This document shows positions 1 to 8,842 of a stretch of 64,000 nt of DNA, piece after piece. Where the stretch lies: positions 248,001 to 312,000 of the forward strand of contig NZ_JAEUAT010000005.1 of the NCBI RefSeq assembly GCF_019511525.1, given 5' to 3'. This DNA is from Rhizobium cauense. GTDB taxonomy: Bacteria; Pseudomonadota; Alphaproteobacteria; Rhizobiales; Rhizobiaceae. A program made the translations under genes and the position numbers. Within the stretch, counting starts at the first letter, position 1. Every line of letters begins with the position of its first letter. The notes beneath the pieces were generated by a model, which saw only the letters and a list, made by a program, of their open reading frames with translations, was not told the origin of the DNA and made no database searches.

Positions 1-422
1 ATAAGCTCGACTTCATCGAGGAAATGAAGCAGCTCAAGGCAAACGGCGAGGCGAACACCTCGGCAATCCTGGTTGGCGATCTGAATATCGCTCCGCTCGA
101 GCATGACGTCTGGTCACACAAGCAGCTACTCAAGATCGTCAGCCACACGCCGGTAGAGACCGAGGGCCTGCTGGAGGTGATGCAGCGCGGCGCCTGGCTA
201 GACCTGATGCGGCAGCACGTTCCGGAAAATGAGAAGCTCTATACATGGTGGAGCTATCGCGCCAAGGACTGGGAAGCTGCCGACCGCGGCCGCCGCCTCG
301 ACCATATCTGGTCCTCCAAGGACCTTGGCCCCCACCTGCAGCGCATCGACATTCTGAAGGAAGCGCGCGGTTGGGAACGGCCGTCCGACCATGTGCCGGT
401 CACGGCGCATTTCAACCTCTGA
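1..422 (+). CDS. xthA: Exodeoxyribonuclease III, 3' part (5' end outside window)
   Basis: This is the C-terminal 139 residues of an exonuclease III-type AP endonuclease, which cuts DNA at abasic sites and degrades 3' ends in base-excision repair. The reading frame is open from base 3, so the start lies upstream of the window. About half of the usual ~265 residues is missing. Visible family motifs are GDLNIAP (metal and phosphate contacts), RRLDHIW and the terminal PSDHVPV, which holds the catalytic Asp-His pair. The stop codon is followed after four bases by the convergent cyclic-nucleotide-binding gene. Family assignment is secure; the xthA symbol is by family. Confidence 0.9.
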   Translation, partial: KLDFIEEMKQLKANGEANTSAILVGDLNIAPLEHDVWSHKQLLKIVSHTPVETEGLLEVMQRGAWLDLMRQHVPENEKLYTWWSYRAKDWEAADRGRRLDHIWSSKDLGPHLQRIDILKEARGWERPSDHVPVTAHFNL

Positions 423-426
423 GCCG

Positions 427-882
427 TCAGGCGAAGCGGTGAAGCTGGGCCGCGGCTTTGGCCGCGAGCTCGGCGATGTTGTCGCGAATTCGGCTCTCGA
501 TCAGCCGGGCGGCATCCGGATACTCCTCGATCAACCGATGAAAGAGCGAACGGGTGATGCGGATGATGCTCGTGTCTTCCGTCGCAATGGCCGTAAACTT
601 GCGCTCGACCAAAGTGATCAGCGCAAGCTCGGACAGGAGCGTGCCGGCTCCGACAGTGCTTTGGATTTCGGGCTGGCCATCGCGGCCAGTCCGGCTCAGC
701 TCGACGCCGCCATTGAGGATGACATAGGCGCTTTCTGCCGGTGATCCTTCCCGGAAAAGCATTTGACCGGTCGAAATGACGCGTCGGTCTGCACCAAAGG
801 CAATCAGCCGCAACTGGTCCTCGGACATGCCGTGGAACAGAGGCAGCTGCGAAAGCAGCCTGATGTCATCGTTCAGCGCCAT
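427..882 (-). CDS. Stand-alone cyclic-nucleotide-binding domain protein
   Basis: A 151-residue Crp-type cNMP-binding beta-barrel (roughly residues 10-125) with a short helical tail and no helix-turn-helix. It can therefore sense a ligand or bind a partner but not DNA by itself. The core has the family's GxxLFREG turn and a YVILNGGVEL strand; whether cAMP is really bound is not clear from sequence. Its ATG lies one base after the stop of the response regulator at 884-1567, so the two are almost certainly co-transcribed and translationally coupled, with the regulator first. It may act as an accessory protein to that two-component pathway; this is inference from position. Confidence 0.8.
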   Translation of the reverse strand: MALNDDIRLLSQLPLFHGMSEDQLRLIAFGADRRVISTGQMLFREGSPAESAYVILNGGVELSRTGRDGQPEIQSTVGAGTLLSELALITLVERKFTAIATEDTSIIRITRSLFHRLIEEYPDAARLIESRIRDNIAELAAKAAAQLHRFA

Positions 883-883
883 G

Positions 884-1567
884 TTACGGTATGATCTTGT
901 AGCCGCCGTTTTCCGTTACCAGAATCTCGGCGTTGGAGGGATCTCGCTCGATCTTCTGGCGCAAGCGATAAACATGGGTCTCGAGCGTGTGGGTGGTCAC
1001 GCCGGAATTGTAACCCCATACTTCTTCCAGCAGCACGTCGCGGGTGACGACCTTCTGTTCCGCACGGTAGAGGTAGCGGATGATCGCCGCTTCCTTCTCG
1101 GTCAGGCGGATCTTCTGGCCACTGTCCATCGTCAGCAGCTTCTGGCTCGGCTTGAAGACGTAGGGGCCAACGTTGAACGTGGCGTCCTCGCTCTGCTCGT
1201 GCTGGCGCAGCTGCACGCGGATGCGCGCAAGCAGGACGGCAAAGCGGAAGGGCTTGGTCACGTAGTCGTTGGCGCCGGCTTCCAGGCCAAGTATTGTGTC
1301 CGAGTCCGTATCATGGCCGGTCAGCATGATGATCGGAGCCTTCAATCCGCCCTTGCGCAACAGCTTTACGGCCTCGCGCCCATCCATGTCGGGCAGTCCG
1401 ACGTCCATGATGAGCAGATCGATCGGCGTCGACCGCGCGCGCTCGACGCCCTTGGCCGCTGTCGATTCCTGGAGGACCGTGAACTCGTCATAGAGAGAAA
1501 GCTGCTCCGTGAGCGTTTCGCGGAGGTCGTCATCATCATCCACCAAGAGAATGGTGCGTGCGGTCAT
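884..1567 (-). CDS. OmpR/PhoB-family two-component response regulator
   Basis: A 227-residue regulator with a receiver domain (1-120) and a winged-helix DNA-binding domain (130-227). The acidic pocket is in the DDDDD stretch at 10-14, the phospho-acceptor is D55, and the conserved T83 and K105 are present. The C-terminal domain has the usual recognition-helix region around THTLETHVYRLRQKIE. A GAGGGA Shine-Dalgarno precedes the ATG. No histidine kinase is adjacent, so the partner is encoded elsewhere. It resembles the CenR-type regulators of Rhizobiales that control envelope functions, but I cannot confirm that from sequence alone and give no symbol. It is divergent from the L,D-transpeptidase-like gene. 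Confidence 0.9.
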   Translation of the reverse strand: MTARTILLVDDDDDLRETLTEQLSLYDEFTVLQESTAAKGVERARSTPIDLLIMDVGLPDMDGREAVKLLRKGGLKAPIIMLTGHDTDSDTILGLEAGANDYVTKPFRFAVLLARIRVQLRQHEQSEDATFNVGPYVFKPSQKLLTMDSGQKIRLTEKEAAIIRYLYRAEQKVVTRDVLLEEVWGYNSGVTTHTLETHVYRLRQKIERDPSNAEILVTENGGYKIIP

Positions 1568-1702
1568 GCGGCTCTATCCCTCGCCTTCGGTCCCGTCAGT
1601 CCTACGCCAATTTTCCATCATTGGCAAAGATCGGGTGACCGAGCTGTTGTCGTATACGATGCTATGTGATTTCAATCCTGATCCTAGCAATGGCCAACAC
1701 AT

Positions 1703-2260
1703 GTGAGAAAAATGGAGAAAACAAGGCGCTCGCGACCGATAAAGTCGATGACCCTCCTCGTTCGTCCTGCGCCGGGCAAAAAAAGCCGTGCTCTGGTCCA
1801 GCTCGGCACGATTACCGTGCCGGCCGCAATCGGCCGCTCGGGGCGAACAGCCCTCAAGCGCGAAGGGGACGGTGCTACTCCTATTGCTTCGATGAAGCTT
1901 CTCTCCGGCTTTCGCCGTGGCGAGCGGCCCGCGCGCCTCGAGACGCCGCTCGCGATTCGCCGCATCAGGGAGGATATGCTCTGGTGTGACCAGCCCGAAG
2001 ATCCGAACTATAACAGGCTCGTCAAAGCGCCATTCCGGCCAAGCCACGAGGAAATGAAGCGCAAGGACAGGCTATACGATGTCTGCCTCGTTATGGACTG
2101 GAATATCACGTCGCGAGCGCGCAACCGAGGCTCGGCAATCTTCTTTCATCTGATCAAACCCGGCTACGAGCCGACAGCGGGATGTGTGGCCGTTCATCCG
2201 CGCGATATGCGGCGTCTTCTTCCGTTTATGCGCAGGGGCACCGTCGTGCGCGTTCTTTGA
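1703..2260 (+). CDS. L,D-transpeptidase (YkuD/COG3786-type) family protein
   Basis: A protein of up to 185 residues with the YkuD catalytic signature near its C-terminus: H149, then TAGC with the candidate nucleophile C161, and a following HPRD. This family forms 3-3 crosslinks or anchors proteins on peptidoglycan, but in this short subgroup the substrate is unproven. There is no obvious signal peptide, which is usual for the subgroup and leaves its cellular location open. The start is uncertain: ATG 1703, ATG 1715 and ATG 1748 are all possible and none has a strong Shine-Dalgarno. Divergence from an envelope-type response regulator is suggestive only. Confidence 0.75.
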   Translation: MRKMEKTRRSRPIKSMTLLVRPAPGKKSRALVQLGTITVPAAIGRSGRTALKREGDGATPIASMKLLSGFRRGERPARLETPLAIRRIREDMLWCDQPEDPNYNRLVKAPFRPSHEEMKRKDRLYDVCLVMDWNITSRARNRGSAIFFHLIKPGYEPTAGCVAVHPRDMRRLLPFMRRGTVVRVL

Positions 2261-2399
2261 TACCGGGGGTGATAAATCTGCTGCGGCGACCTATATGCTT
2301 TTTCGACCGGCGCACGGGCTGAAATGCGCGCAGGGAAATCCGCATGACTGCGGGTTCAATCACGCCCCGTCCAATTCTTCAAACTTCCGGAGACATATT

Positions 2400-3230
2400 G
2401 TGGCACAGCAACCCATCATCACTTTCCATGACGGACATTCCATTCCCCAGGTGGGCCTTGGCGTATGGCAGACGCCCCAGGAGATCGCAGCACCGACGGT
2501 GCGTACGGCCATTGCCGCCGGCTATCGTCACATCGATACGGCATCCGGCTACGACAACGAGGAAGGTGTCGGCGAGGGCATTCGCTCGTCCGGTCTCGAT
2601 CGCAAGGACATTTTCGTTACCACAAAACTGCGCAATACCGATCAGGGCTACGACGCGACCATGCGCGCGTTCGAGGGCAGCCTGAAGAAGCTCGGTACGG
2701 AATATGTCGACCTCTACCTCATCCACTGGCCGTCGCCGCACCGCGGCCTGTATCGCGAGACCTGGAAGGCCTTCGTGAAGATCAGGGAAGAAGGGCGCGC
2801 GCGGTCGATCGGAGTTTCCAACTTCTATCCCGACCACCTCGAACAGATCGTCGGCGATACTGGTGTCGTCCCTGTCATCAACCAGATCGAGTTGCATCCC
2901 GATTTCCAGCAGCGGGCGGCGCAGGAAGCGCACAAGAAGCTGAACATTGCCACCGAATCCTGGAGTCCGCTTGGCCAGGGCAAGTTGATCGCCGATGCGA
3001 CGATTGGCGAGATCGCCAGGAAGCACGGAAAGACACCCGCCCAGGTCATCATCCGGTGGCATATAGACAGCGGCCTTGTCGTCATTCCGAAGTCGGTGAC
3101 GCCTTCGCGCATCGAGGAGAATTTCAAGGTCTTTGACTTCAAGCTGGATGCGGCGGACATGGCCGCGATTGCCAAGCTCGACGACAAGAACGCCCGTATG
3201 GGGCCGGATCCCTACACGGCCAATTTCTAA
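2400..3230 (+). CDS. Aldo/keto reductase (2,5-diketo-D-gluconate reductase-like)
   Basis: A 276-residue NADPH-dependent (beta/alpha)8-barrel reductase of the AKR5-like group. The catalytic tetrad is visible as D46, Y51, K76 and H109, in the motifs HIDTASGY, VTTKL and YLIHWPSP. IGVSNF and the C-terminal IPKSVTPSRIEEN cofactor loop are also present. I chose the GTG at 2400 because GGAG sits seven bases upstream and because the family starts shortly before FHDGHSIPQVGLG; the frame stays open to 2184 without family similarity. It stands alone between a transpeptidase-like gene and a convergent phosphatase. The physiological substrate cannot be told from sequence. Confidence 0.9.
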   Translation: MAQQPIITFHDGHSIPQVGLGVWQTPQEIAAPTVRTAIAAGYRHIDTASGYDNEEGVGEGIRSSGLDRKDIFVTTKLRNTDQGYDATMRAFEGSLKKLGTEYVDLYLIHWPSPHRGLYRETWKAFVKIREEGRARSIGVSNFYPDHLEQIVGDTGVVPVINQIELHPDFQQRAAQEAHKKLNIATESWSPLGQGKLIADATIGEIARKHGKTPAQVIIRWHIDSGLVVIPKSVTPSRIEENFKVFDFKLDAADMAAIAKLDDKNARMGPDPYTANF

Positions 3231-3239
3231 CCTGACTCC

Positions 3240-3272
3240 GTCTCCCTTCTCTCAAGGCGAGGGGAGGGAGAC
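3240..3272. terminator. Palindromic hairpin between convergent genes
   Basis: GTCTCCC and GGGAGAC form the base of a long hairpin around the AAGGC loop, with G-U pairs extending the stem to about 13 bp. There is no T-run on either strand, so it is at best a bidirectional or factor-assisted terminator between the aldo/keto reductase and the sixA-like gene. Confidence 0.45.
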
Positions 3273-3279
3273 ACTCCCC

Positions 3280-3828
3280 TCACACGAGTGAGCGCGGCGT
3301 CACGAACCGTTCCAGCACGCCGCTCTTTGGTTTCAGCTGTTTCCATCGATCGACATCGAACTCGATCACCGCAAGGGCAGCAGTCGGGAACTTTTCTTTG
3401 ATATCGATACATGCCTCCGGATCGCCTGCGCCGATGAGGCCGTCCGCAAGATCCTGAAAACCGGGATTGTGCCCGATCAGCAAGAGCGTTCCGATCGATG
3501 GATCGATTGTCTGTATGACGGCAGCGATTTTTGCCGCAGAGGCTTCGTACAGCTCGTCGGTATCTTTCTTTGCAATCGAGGGCGGGAGCTTTTTGGCGAC
3601 AAGTTCCCAAGTTTGCTGCGTTCGGCGAGCTGACGATACCAGCACAAGGTCAGGGATGAGTTTTTCACGCGCCAGGTAGCGGCCCATCAGCGGTGCCGCC
3701 TTCTCTCCCCGGCTTGCCAGCGGGCGGTCGTGGTCGTCCACGTTCTCTGGCCATGCGGATTTAGCATGACGGAGAAGAAGCAAGCGTCTTTTCTGGGGCA
3801 GTTTTGTTGCGGCGTTCATGTTGCTCAC
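3280..3828 (-). CDS. SixA-like histidine phosphatase (phosphoglycerate-mutase fold)
   Basis: A 182-residue member of the histidine phosphatase superfamily, closest to SixA, which removes phosphate from phosphohistidine on signalling proteins. The phospho-accepting RHA motif (R20, H21) lies in LLLLRHAKSAW, the second arginine in SSARRTQQT, and the second catalytic histidine is H120 in LIGHNPGF. Two starts are close together (ATG 3828 and ATG 3819); the longer is given. The gene is flanked on both sides by similar CTCCCT/AGGGAG palindromes. Its true substrate (a histidine phosphotransfer protein, a PTS protein or a small molecule) is unknown. Confidence 0.85.
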   Translation of the reverse strand: MSNMNAATKLPQKRRLLLLRHAKSAWPENVDDHDRPLASRGEKAAPLMGRYLAREKLIPDLVLVSSARRTQQTWELVAKKLPPSIAKKDTDELYEASAAKIAAVIQTIDPSIGTLLLIGHNPGFQDLADGLIGAGDPEACIDIKEKFPTAALAVIEFDVDRWKQLKPKSGVLERFVTPRSLV

Positions 3829-3894
3829 CGGAATGGAGCGAAGTTTCGAACGCGGCTATTGTCTCACCGAATGCGTCCGGTGTCTGCTGGGATC

Positions 3895-3922
3895 GCCTCC
3901 CTCTCGCAGTAGAGAGGGAGGC
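3895..3922. terminator. 11-bp GC-rich hairpin downstream of leuC
   Basis: GCCTCCCTCTC and GAGAGGGAGGC are perfect arms around a six-base loop. The T-rich tract TTCCTTTTCTT lies on the plus-strand 3' side, but the flanking genes are both on the minus strand, so this would end leuC transcripts without a U-tail. It may instead be a small dispersed palindrome related to the one at 3240-3272. Confidence 0.5.
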
Positions 3923-3931
3923 TTCCTTTTC

Positions 3932-5341
3932 TTAGTTCCAGTCGCGAATATCGACGAAGTGACCGGCAATCGCGGCTGCGGCTGCCATGGCAGGGGAAAC
4001 CAGGTGTGTGCGGCCCTTGAAGCCTTGGCGGCCCTCGAAGTTGCGGTTCGAGGTCGAGGCGCAGCGTTCGCCGGGCTTCAGGCGGTCGTCGTTCATGGCG
4101 AGGCACATGGAGCAGCCCGGCTCGCGCCAGTCAAAGCCGGCGGCCTTGAAGATCTTGTCGAGACCTTCCAGCTCCGCCTGTTCCTTCACGAGGCCGGAGC
4201 CTGGAACGATCATGGCGTTGACAGTTGACGCAACAGTCTTGCCTTCGACAACCTTGGCAACGGCGCGCAGGTCTTCGATGCGGCCGTTGGTGCAGGAGCC
4301 GATGAAGACCCGGTCGATGTTGATCTCGGTGATCGGCGTGCCGGGCTTCAGGCCCATATAGTCAAGCGCGCGCCACTTGGAGGCGCGCTTCGTCTCTTCC
4401 GGGATTTCGTCCGGGTTCGGAACGACACCCTGAACGGAAATGACGTCCTCCGGCGAGGAGCCCCAGGACACGATCGGCGGTAGTTCGGCGGCGTTGAGCT
4501 TCACAACACGGTCGAAATGCGCGCCCTCGTCCGACTTGAGGGTCTTCCAGTAGGCAATTGCCTGCTCTAGAGCCTCGCCCTTCGGCGCACGCGGCTTGCC
4601 CTTGATGTACTCGAAGGTGGTTTCGTCGGGTGCGATCAGGCCGGCGCGGGCGCCGCCTTCGATCGACATGTTGCAAATCGTCATGCGGCCTTCCATCGAC
4701 AGCGCGCGAATGGCTTCGCCGGCATACTCGATGACGTAGCCGGTGCCGCCGGCCGTGCCGATTTCGCCGATGATGGCGAGAACGATATCCTTGGCAGTGA
4801 CGCCAGCCGGCAGCTGGCCGTCGACCTGCACCAGCATGTTCTTCGCCTTCTTCTGGATCAGCGTCTGGGTGGCGAGCACGTGCTCGACCTCAGAGGTGCC
4901 GATGCCGTGCGCCAGCGAGCCGAAGGCGCCGTGCGTCGAGGTGTGACTGTCGCCGCAGACGATCGTCATGCCAGGCAAGGTGAAGCCCTGCTCCGGTCCG
5001 ATGATGTGGACGATGCCCTGACGCTTGTCGTTTTCCGAGTAGTACTCGACATTGAACTCGGCGGCATTGATGGCGAGCTGCTCGACCTGGATGCGGCTTT
5101 CTTCGTTCTTGATGCCGAGATGGCGATCCGGCGAGGTCGGGACGTTGTGGTCGACGACAGCCAGTGTCTTCTCCGGTGCACGAACCTTGCGGCCGCTCAT
5201 GCGCAGGCCTTCGAAGGCTTGCGGGGAGGTGACTTCGTGGACCAGGTGGCGGTCGATGTAGAGAAGACAGGTGCCGTCGTCCTGTTGATCGACCAGGTGG
5301 TCGTCCCAGATCTTGTCGTAGAGGGTACGCGGTGCGCTCAT
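3932..5341 (-). CDS. leuC: 3-isopropylmalate dehydratase large subunit
   Basis: A 469-residue aconitase-superfamily enzyme that with LeuD isomerises 2- to 3-isopropylmalate in leucine synthesis in the cytoplasm. The three [4Fe-4S] ligands are visible: C350 in IGSCTNGR, and C410 and C413 in GCSMCLAMN. The substrate loop [12 protein letters not shown] is also present. The length matches the family (~466-470). leuD and leuB are not next to it, as is common in rhizobia. The start at 5341 fits the [13 protein letters not shown] family start, although its Shine-Dalgarno is weak. A 6-bp hairpin (GGCGGA/TCCGCC, 5387-5402) lies in its leader. Confidence 0.97.
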   Translation of the reverse strand: MSAPRTLYDKIWDDHLVDQQDDGTCLLYIDRHLVHEVTSPQAFEGLRMSGRKVRAPEKTLAVVDHNVPTSPDRHLGIKNEESRIQVEQLAINAAEFNVEYYSENDKRQGIVHIIGPEQGFTLPGMTIVCGDSHTSTHGAFGSLAHGIGTSEVEHVLATQTLIQKKAKNMLVQVDGQLPAGVTAKDIVLAIIGEIGTAGGTGYVIEYAGEAIRALSMEGRMTICNMSIEGGARAGLIAPDETTFEYIKGKPRAPKGEALEQAIAYWKTLKSDEGAHFDRVVKLNAAELPPIVSWGSSPEDVISVQGVVPNPDEIPEETKRASKWRALDYMGLKPGTPITEINIDRVFIGSCTNGRIEDLRAVAKVVEGKTVASTVNAMIVPGSGLVKEQAELEGLDKIFKAAGFDWREPGCSMCLAMNDDRLKPGERCASTSNRNFEGRQGFKGRTHLVSPAMAAAAAIAGHFVDIRDWN

Positions 5342-5585
5342 GGCGGTAAGTCCGTTCTTGGATGCGTATGGAAAAATGGAGCTGGTGGCGGAGAGGTCCG
5401 CCGGCCGTCATTCGATCAACGAAGTCGGCTGTTGAGCGCACCGGAAACGGTCGCAAAGAAGCGTGCCGGCAGGCGGTAGTGATCCTGCAGCACGAAAATA
5501 TGCGCCCCAATGCAACTGAACTTGGATTCCATGCGCTGTCACATACCAATTTTTCGCGACGGCGGCAATTCGAATCATTCGGACG
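5342..5585. other. Intergenic region upstream of leuC
   Basis: The 244 bases between leuC and the ABC permease hold the leuC leader. The only clear structure is the GGCGGA-GAGG-TCCGCC hairpin at 5387-5402. I found no leader peptide rich in leucine codons, no convincing terminator or antiterminator pair, and no clear promoter match. Confidence 0.4.
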
Positions 5586-6407
5586 CTAACGTCGGTCTTT
5601 CCCACGCATCCGCTTCTCAACCTGCCTCAACGCAAGCGACAAACCGATTGTCAGGATGAGGTAGATATAGGTGACGATCGAGTAGGTTTCAAAGAAACGA
5701 AACGAGCCGGAAGCGTAGATCTTGCCCATCTGCGTAATGTCGGAGACGCCGAGCACCGAGACCAGCGAGCTGTCCTTCACCATCGCCACGAAATCATTCG
5801 ACAGCGGAGGAAAGATCACCTTGATCGCCTGCGGGAAGACCACGAATCGAAAGCGGTGATATCGCGACAGACCAAGCGCCTTGGCCGCCTCTATCTGCCC
5901 CTGATCGACGGACTGGATCCCGGCGCGGAACACTTCGGCGATGAACGAGGAATAGCCTATCATCAAGGCGATGATTGCCCGCCACATCAGCGAGAAGTCG
6001 CGGACCATCACTGGTTCGCTCAATCCTGCCTGGACCAGCGGGCTGGTCAGGAAATTATAAGCCGCGACGATCCCGGGGGCGCCGACGAAGGCCACGTAGA
6101 ACAGCAGCACAAGCATCGGCACGCCACGGATGACTTCTATATAGAAGCGCGAGATCTGGCGTAGTGCGACGCTGTCGGAGAGCCCGAGCAGCGCGATCCC
6201 GAGGCCGAGGATGGTTGCCAGCGTAAACCCCACCAGCGTCACGAAGATGGTAACACCGACGCCGTTGAAGACGGTGCGGAAGACCTGTGCATAGATGTCG
6301 TTGGTGACGATGACGACGGCAAGGACGATGCCGATCACGACAAGGGCGACCAGCCACCAGGGGTAGTCGCCCTTCACATGCCCGTCAGGCGCTGGCTGCG
6401 GAGCCAT
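5586..6407 (-). CDS. Polar amino-acid ABC transporter permease (HisM/GlnP type)
   Basis: A 273-residue inner-membrane permease with about six membrane segments. Its EAA loop is clear (EAAKALGLSRYHRFRFVV, about residue 190), the contact site for the ATPase. The N-terminal RGVPMLVLLF motif is typical of polar amino-acid uptake permeases. ATG 6407 is preferred over the in-frame GTG three bases earlier. It follows the binding-protein gene after 22 bases, so both are one transcript. No ATPase gene follows; leuC lies downstream after a gap. The pair must use an ATPase encoded elsewhere. Confidence 0.92.
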   Translation of the reverse strand: MAPQPAPDGHVKGDYPWWLVALVVIGIVLAVVIVTNDIYAQVFRTVFNGVGVTIFVTLVGFTLATILGLGIALLGLSDSVALRQISRFYIEVIRGVPMLVLLFYVAFVGAPGIVAAYNFLTSPLVQAGLSEPVMVRDFSLMWRAIIALMIGYSSFIAEVFRAGIQSVDQGQIEAAKALGLSRYHRFRFVVFPQAIKVIFPPLSNDFVAMVKDSSLVSVLGVSDITQMGKIYASGSFRFFETYSIVTYIYLILTIGLSLALRQVEKRMRGKDRR

Positions 6408-6429
6408 CACGCGTTAACCGAAGGGAGAG

Positions 6430-7227
6430 TCATTCGCCCATCTTGTAGTCGAGGAACCACTTCTTGTTCAGCGCGTCAAACGTGCCGTCTGCCTTCAGGC
6501 TCGCAATCGCGGCGTTCACCGGAGCGACAAGGTCCGAGCCCTTCGGGAAGATGAAGCCGAAATCTTCCGTACCGAGTGGGCCGCCGATGACCTTCAGGCC
6601 GCCGTTCGAGGCATCGACATAGCCCTTGGCTGCGACGCTGTCGGTCAAAACCACGTCGACGTCACCGGCCTTCAGTGCCTGCACAGTGGCGCCGAAGGTT
6701 TCGAAGAGCTTCACGCGCGGGTTCTGCTCGTTGCCGTCGAGAATCTCATAGACAGCCGTGTAGAAAGGCGACGTGCCCGGCTGCGCGCCGACGAGGCCTT
6801 CATTGAAGGCACCGAAGGTCTTGGCATCAGTGAAGCGGCTTTCGTCGCCACGCACCAGCATGAACTGCTGCGAGCGCATGTAGGGATCGGAGAAATCCAC
6901 CTTGGCCTTGCGGTCATCCTTGATGGTGATGCCGGTCATGCCGATGTTGTACTGGTTGTCGGAGACGGCCTGGATCATCGCGTCCCAGCTGGTGTTCTGA
7001 TACTCGACCTTGAAGTTCAGCCGCTTCGCGATCTCGTTCATCGCATCATATTCCCAGCCGATCGCCTTGCCCGACTTCGGATCGACGAACTGCAGCGGCG
7101 GATAGGCGTTCTCGGTAACGACAACGACTGCCTTGCCCTTAAGGTCCGGAAGGTCGGTGGCGAGGGCGGCGAGCGGCGACAGAATGAGAGCAGTCAGTCC
7201 TGCAAGGACGGTGCGGCGGAACGGCAT
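6430..7227 (-). CDS. Amino-acid ABC transporter periplasmic binding protein
   Basis: A 265-residue family-3 solute-binding protein. It begins with a clear signal peptide ([15 protein letters not shown], cleavage near ALATD). The mature domain has the family's [20 protein letters not shown] and [19 protein letters not shown] motifs. ATG 7227 was chosen because GGGGAG lies eight bases upstream and because it places the signal peptide at the N-terminus; an upstream in-frame ATG at 7266 would bury it. First gene of a two-gene unit with the permease. The ligand is probably a polar amino acid, but which one cannot be read from sequence. Confidence 0.93.
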   Translation of the reverse strand: MPFRRTVLAGLTALILSPLAALATDLPDLKGKAVVVVTENAYPPLQFVDPKSGKAIGWEYDAMNEIAKRLNFKVEYQNTSWDAMIQAVSDNQYNIGMTGITIKDDRKAKVDFSDPYMRSQQFMLVRGDESRFTDAKTFGAFNEGLVGAQPGTSPFYTAVYEILDGNEQNPRVKLFETFGATVQALKAGDVDVVLTDSVAAKGYVDASNGGLKVIGGPLGTEDFGFIFPKGSDLVAPVNAAIASLKADGTFDALNKKWFLDYKMGE

Positions 7228-7310
7228 GAAATATCTCCCCAAAATATAGCTCGCGAAACCTGTCATAGTTGCGAAGCGACTGGCAAGAGCATTGCCTCAT
7301 ACCATGGCTC

Positions 7311-7343
7311 AAAAACAGAAAAGGCGGTCCAAAGACCGCCTTT
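7311..7343 (-). terminator. Intrinsic terminator of rplS
   Basis: AAAGGCGGTC and GACCGCCTTT form a perfect 10-bp stem with a four-base loop. On the minus strand this is followed by TTCTGTTTTT, a good U-tail, 30 bases after the rplS stop. Confidence 0.85.
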
Positions 7344-7373
7344 CATGCAAAGATTTTTGCGCTTTCGCAGAAC

Positions 7374-7910
7374 TTATTCTGCTGCCGGCTCGGCCGCTGC
7401 TGCAGCTTCTGCTGCTGCCTTGGCTTCTGCGGCTTCCTGTGCTGCCTTCTCGGCTGCGAGCGCCTGAGCTGCTGCAACCTTTTCAGCTTCCAGGCGTGCC
7501 TTTTCCTCGGCAACAGCCTGACGCTCGGCGTCGTTGAGCTTGCGGGCGCGGGTGCCGGTGTTCTCGACGATACGAGCCGACTTGCCGCGACGGTCGCGCA
7601 GGTAGTAGAGCTTCGCGCGACGGACCTTGCCGCGGCGAACGACTTCTACGCTCTCGATAGCCGGGGAGTAGACCGGGAATACGCGCTCGACGCCTTCGCC
7701 GTAGGAGATCTTGCGAACCGTGAAGTTCTCCTGCAGGCCTCCGCCGGAGCGAGCGATGCAAACGCCTTCGTAGGCCTGTACGCGGGTACGGTTGCCTTCC
7801 TTGACGCGGACGTTAACGCGAACGGTGTCGCCCGGGGAGAATTCCGGAAGCGTGCGCTGGGCTTCGATCTTGGCGACCTGTTCGGCCTCAAGCTGCTGAA
7901 TGATGTTCAT
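7374..7910 (-). CDS. rplS: 50S ribosomal protein L19, with long Ala/Glu-rich tail
   Basis: A 178-residue L19; the conserved ~115-residue core ([11 protein letters not shown] to about [14 protein letters not shown]) sits at the 30S-50S interface. After the core comes a ~50-residue tail made almost entirely of Ala, Glu and Lys, absent from the E. coli protein but normal in this group of bacteria. ATG 7910 is chosen by the conserved N-terminus and an AAAGG sequence upstream; an in-frame upstream ATG at 7952 is rejected. It is separated from trmD by about 230 bases with palindromes, so it may be expressed from its own promoter, unlike in E. coli. It ends at an intrinsic terminator. Confidence 0.97.
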   Translation of the reverse strand: MNIIQQLEAEQVAKIEAQRTLPEFSPGDTVRVNVRVKEGNRTRVQAYEGVCIARSGGGLQENFTVRKISYGEGVERVFPVYSPAIESVEVVRRGKVRRAKLYYLRDRRGKSARIVENTGTRARKLNDAERQAVAEEKARLEAEKVAAAQALAAEKAAQEAAEAKAAAEAAAAAEPAAE

Positions 7911-8077
7911 CGTCTTAACCTTTGGTTCTTCTGAAACAGCCAGAGCGCTCAACGTCTATCCTTTGGATCTAGCCTCCGGATGTACCCTTGCGGGCGGGAG
8001 CGGATTCGCCATTCTTTGTTGCTGGCAGACGGGGCAAGCCCCATTTCCGCGTGCGCTCCTACACGAAAGGAGCCTGC

Positions 8078-8105
8078 TTGTCATCCCCGAATGACAAATT
8101 TGTCA
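8078..8105. promoter_or_regulatory. Overlapping palindromes upstream of rplS
   Basis: TTGTCAT-CCCCGA-ATGACAA (8078-8097) is an inverted repeat and overlaps a perfect 14-bp palindrome, TGACAAATTTGTCA (8092-8105). Together they give three alternating TGTCA half-sites in the gap between trmD and rplS. This could be an operator, an RNA hairpin or the -35 region of an rplS promoter. None is proven. Confidence 0.4.
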
Positions 8106-8138
8106 AAGCGAATCCGACGAATCTCCCGGTAGCGAGCG

Positions 8139-8834
8139 CTATTGCTTGTCCGCGGGGCGCGTGAGCAGATCTGGCCGCCGCTCCTGCGTCAGCTTCACGG
8201 CCTGTTCACGCCGCCACTTGTCGATGGCACCGTGATTGCCCGAGGTAAGGATCGCGGGAATTTCGCGGCCTTCCCATTCCTGCGGCCGGGTGTAATGCGG
8301 ATGTTCCAGCAGGCCGCCTTCGAAGCTCTCATGCAGACCGGAAAGATCGTTGCCCATGACGCCGGGCAGAATGCGGACGATCGCATCCAGTACGGTCAAT
8401 GCCGCCGGCTCACCGCCAGAGAGCACATAGTCTCCGATAGAGACTTCTTCCAACTCACGCGCATCGATGACACGCTGATCGACGCCCTCGAAACGGCCGC
8501 AGATGATGATGACGCCATCGCCAGATGCGAGCTCGCGCACGCGCTCCTGCGTCAGCGGCTTGCCGCGCGGGCTCATCAGCAGGCGTGGACGGCCGTCGTT
8601 CTCGGAGGCGCTGTCGATGGCGCGGGCGAGAACGTCGGGCTTGAGCACCATGCCGGCACCGCCGCCAGCGGGCGTATCATCGACGGTCCGGCGCTTGTCG
8701 GTGGCGAAATCGCGAATCTGCACTGGATCGAGCGACCATTGGCCACGTTCCATCGCTTTCCCAGCCAGGGAGTAGCCGAGATGGCCCGGAAACATTTCCG
8801 GGTAGAGGGTCAGCACGGTCGCGCGAAACGCCAT
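8139..8834 (-). CDS. trmD: tRNA (guanine-N1)-methyltransferase
   Basis: A 231-residue SPOUT methyltransferase that makes m1G37 next to the anticodon and prevents frameshifting. The trefoil-knot SAM site is clear: [20 protein letters not shown]. The N-terminal [13 protein letters not shown] is also typical. ATG 8834 is chosen because GAGG lies six bases upstream and it gives the family start [18 protein letters not shown] 8846 would overlap rimM. It lies eight bases after the rimM stop and belongs to the rpsP-rimM-trmD group. Confidence 0.96.
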   Translation of the reverse strand: MAFRATVLTLYPEMFPGHLGYSLAGKAMERGQWSLDPVQIRDFATDKRRTVDDTPAGGGAGMVLKPDVLARAIDSASENDGRPRLLMSPRGKPLTQERVRELASGDGVIIICGRFEGVDQRVIDARELEEVSIGDYVLSGGEPAALTVLDAIVRILPGVMGNDLSGLHESFEGGLLEHPHYTRPQEWEGREIPAILTSGNHGAIDKWRREQAVKLTQERRPDLLTRPADKQ

Positions 8835-8842
8835 GGACAGCC

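Noticed and set aside
776..1669. 297-codon plus-strand frame
   Set aside because: Antisense to the response regulator, which has all conserved residues.
1574..2047. 157-codon minus-strand frame upstream of the response regulator
   Set aside because: It overlaps the transpeptidase-like gene with the TAGC motif and has no recognisable features.
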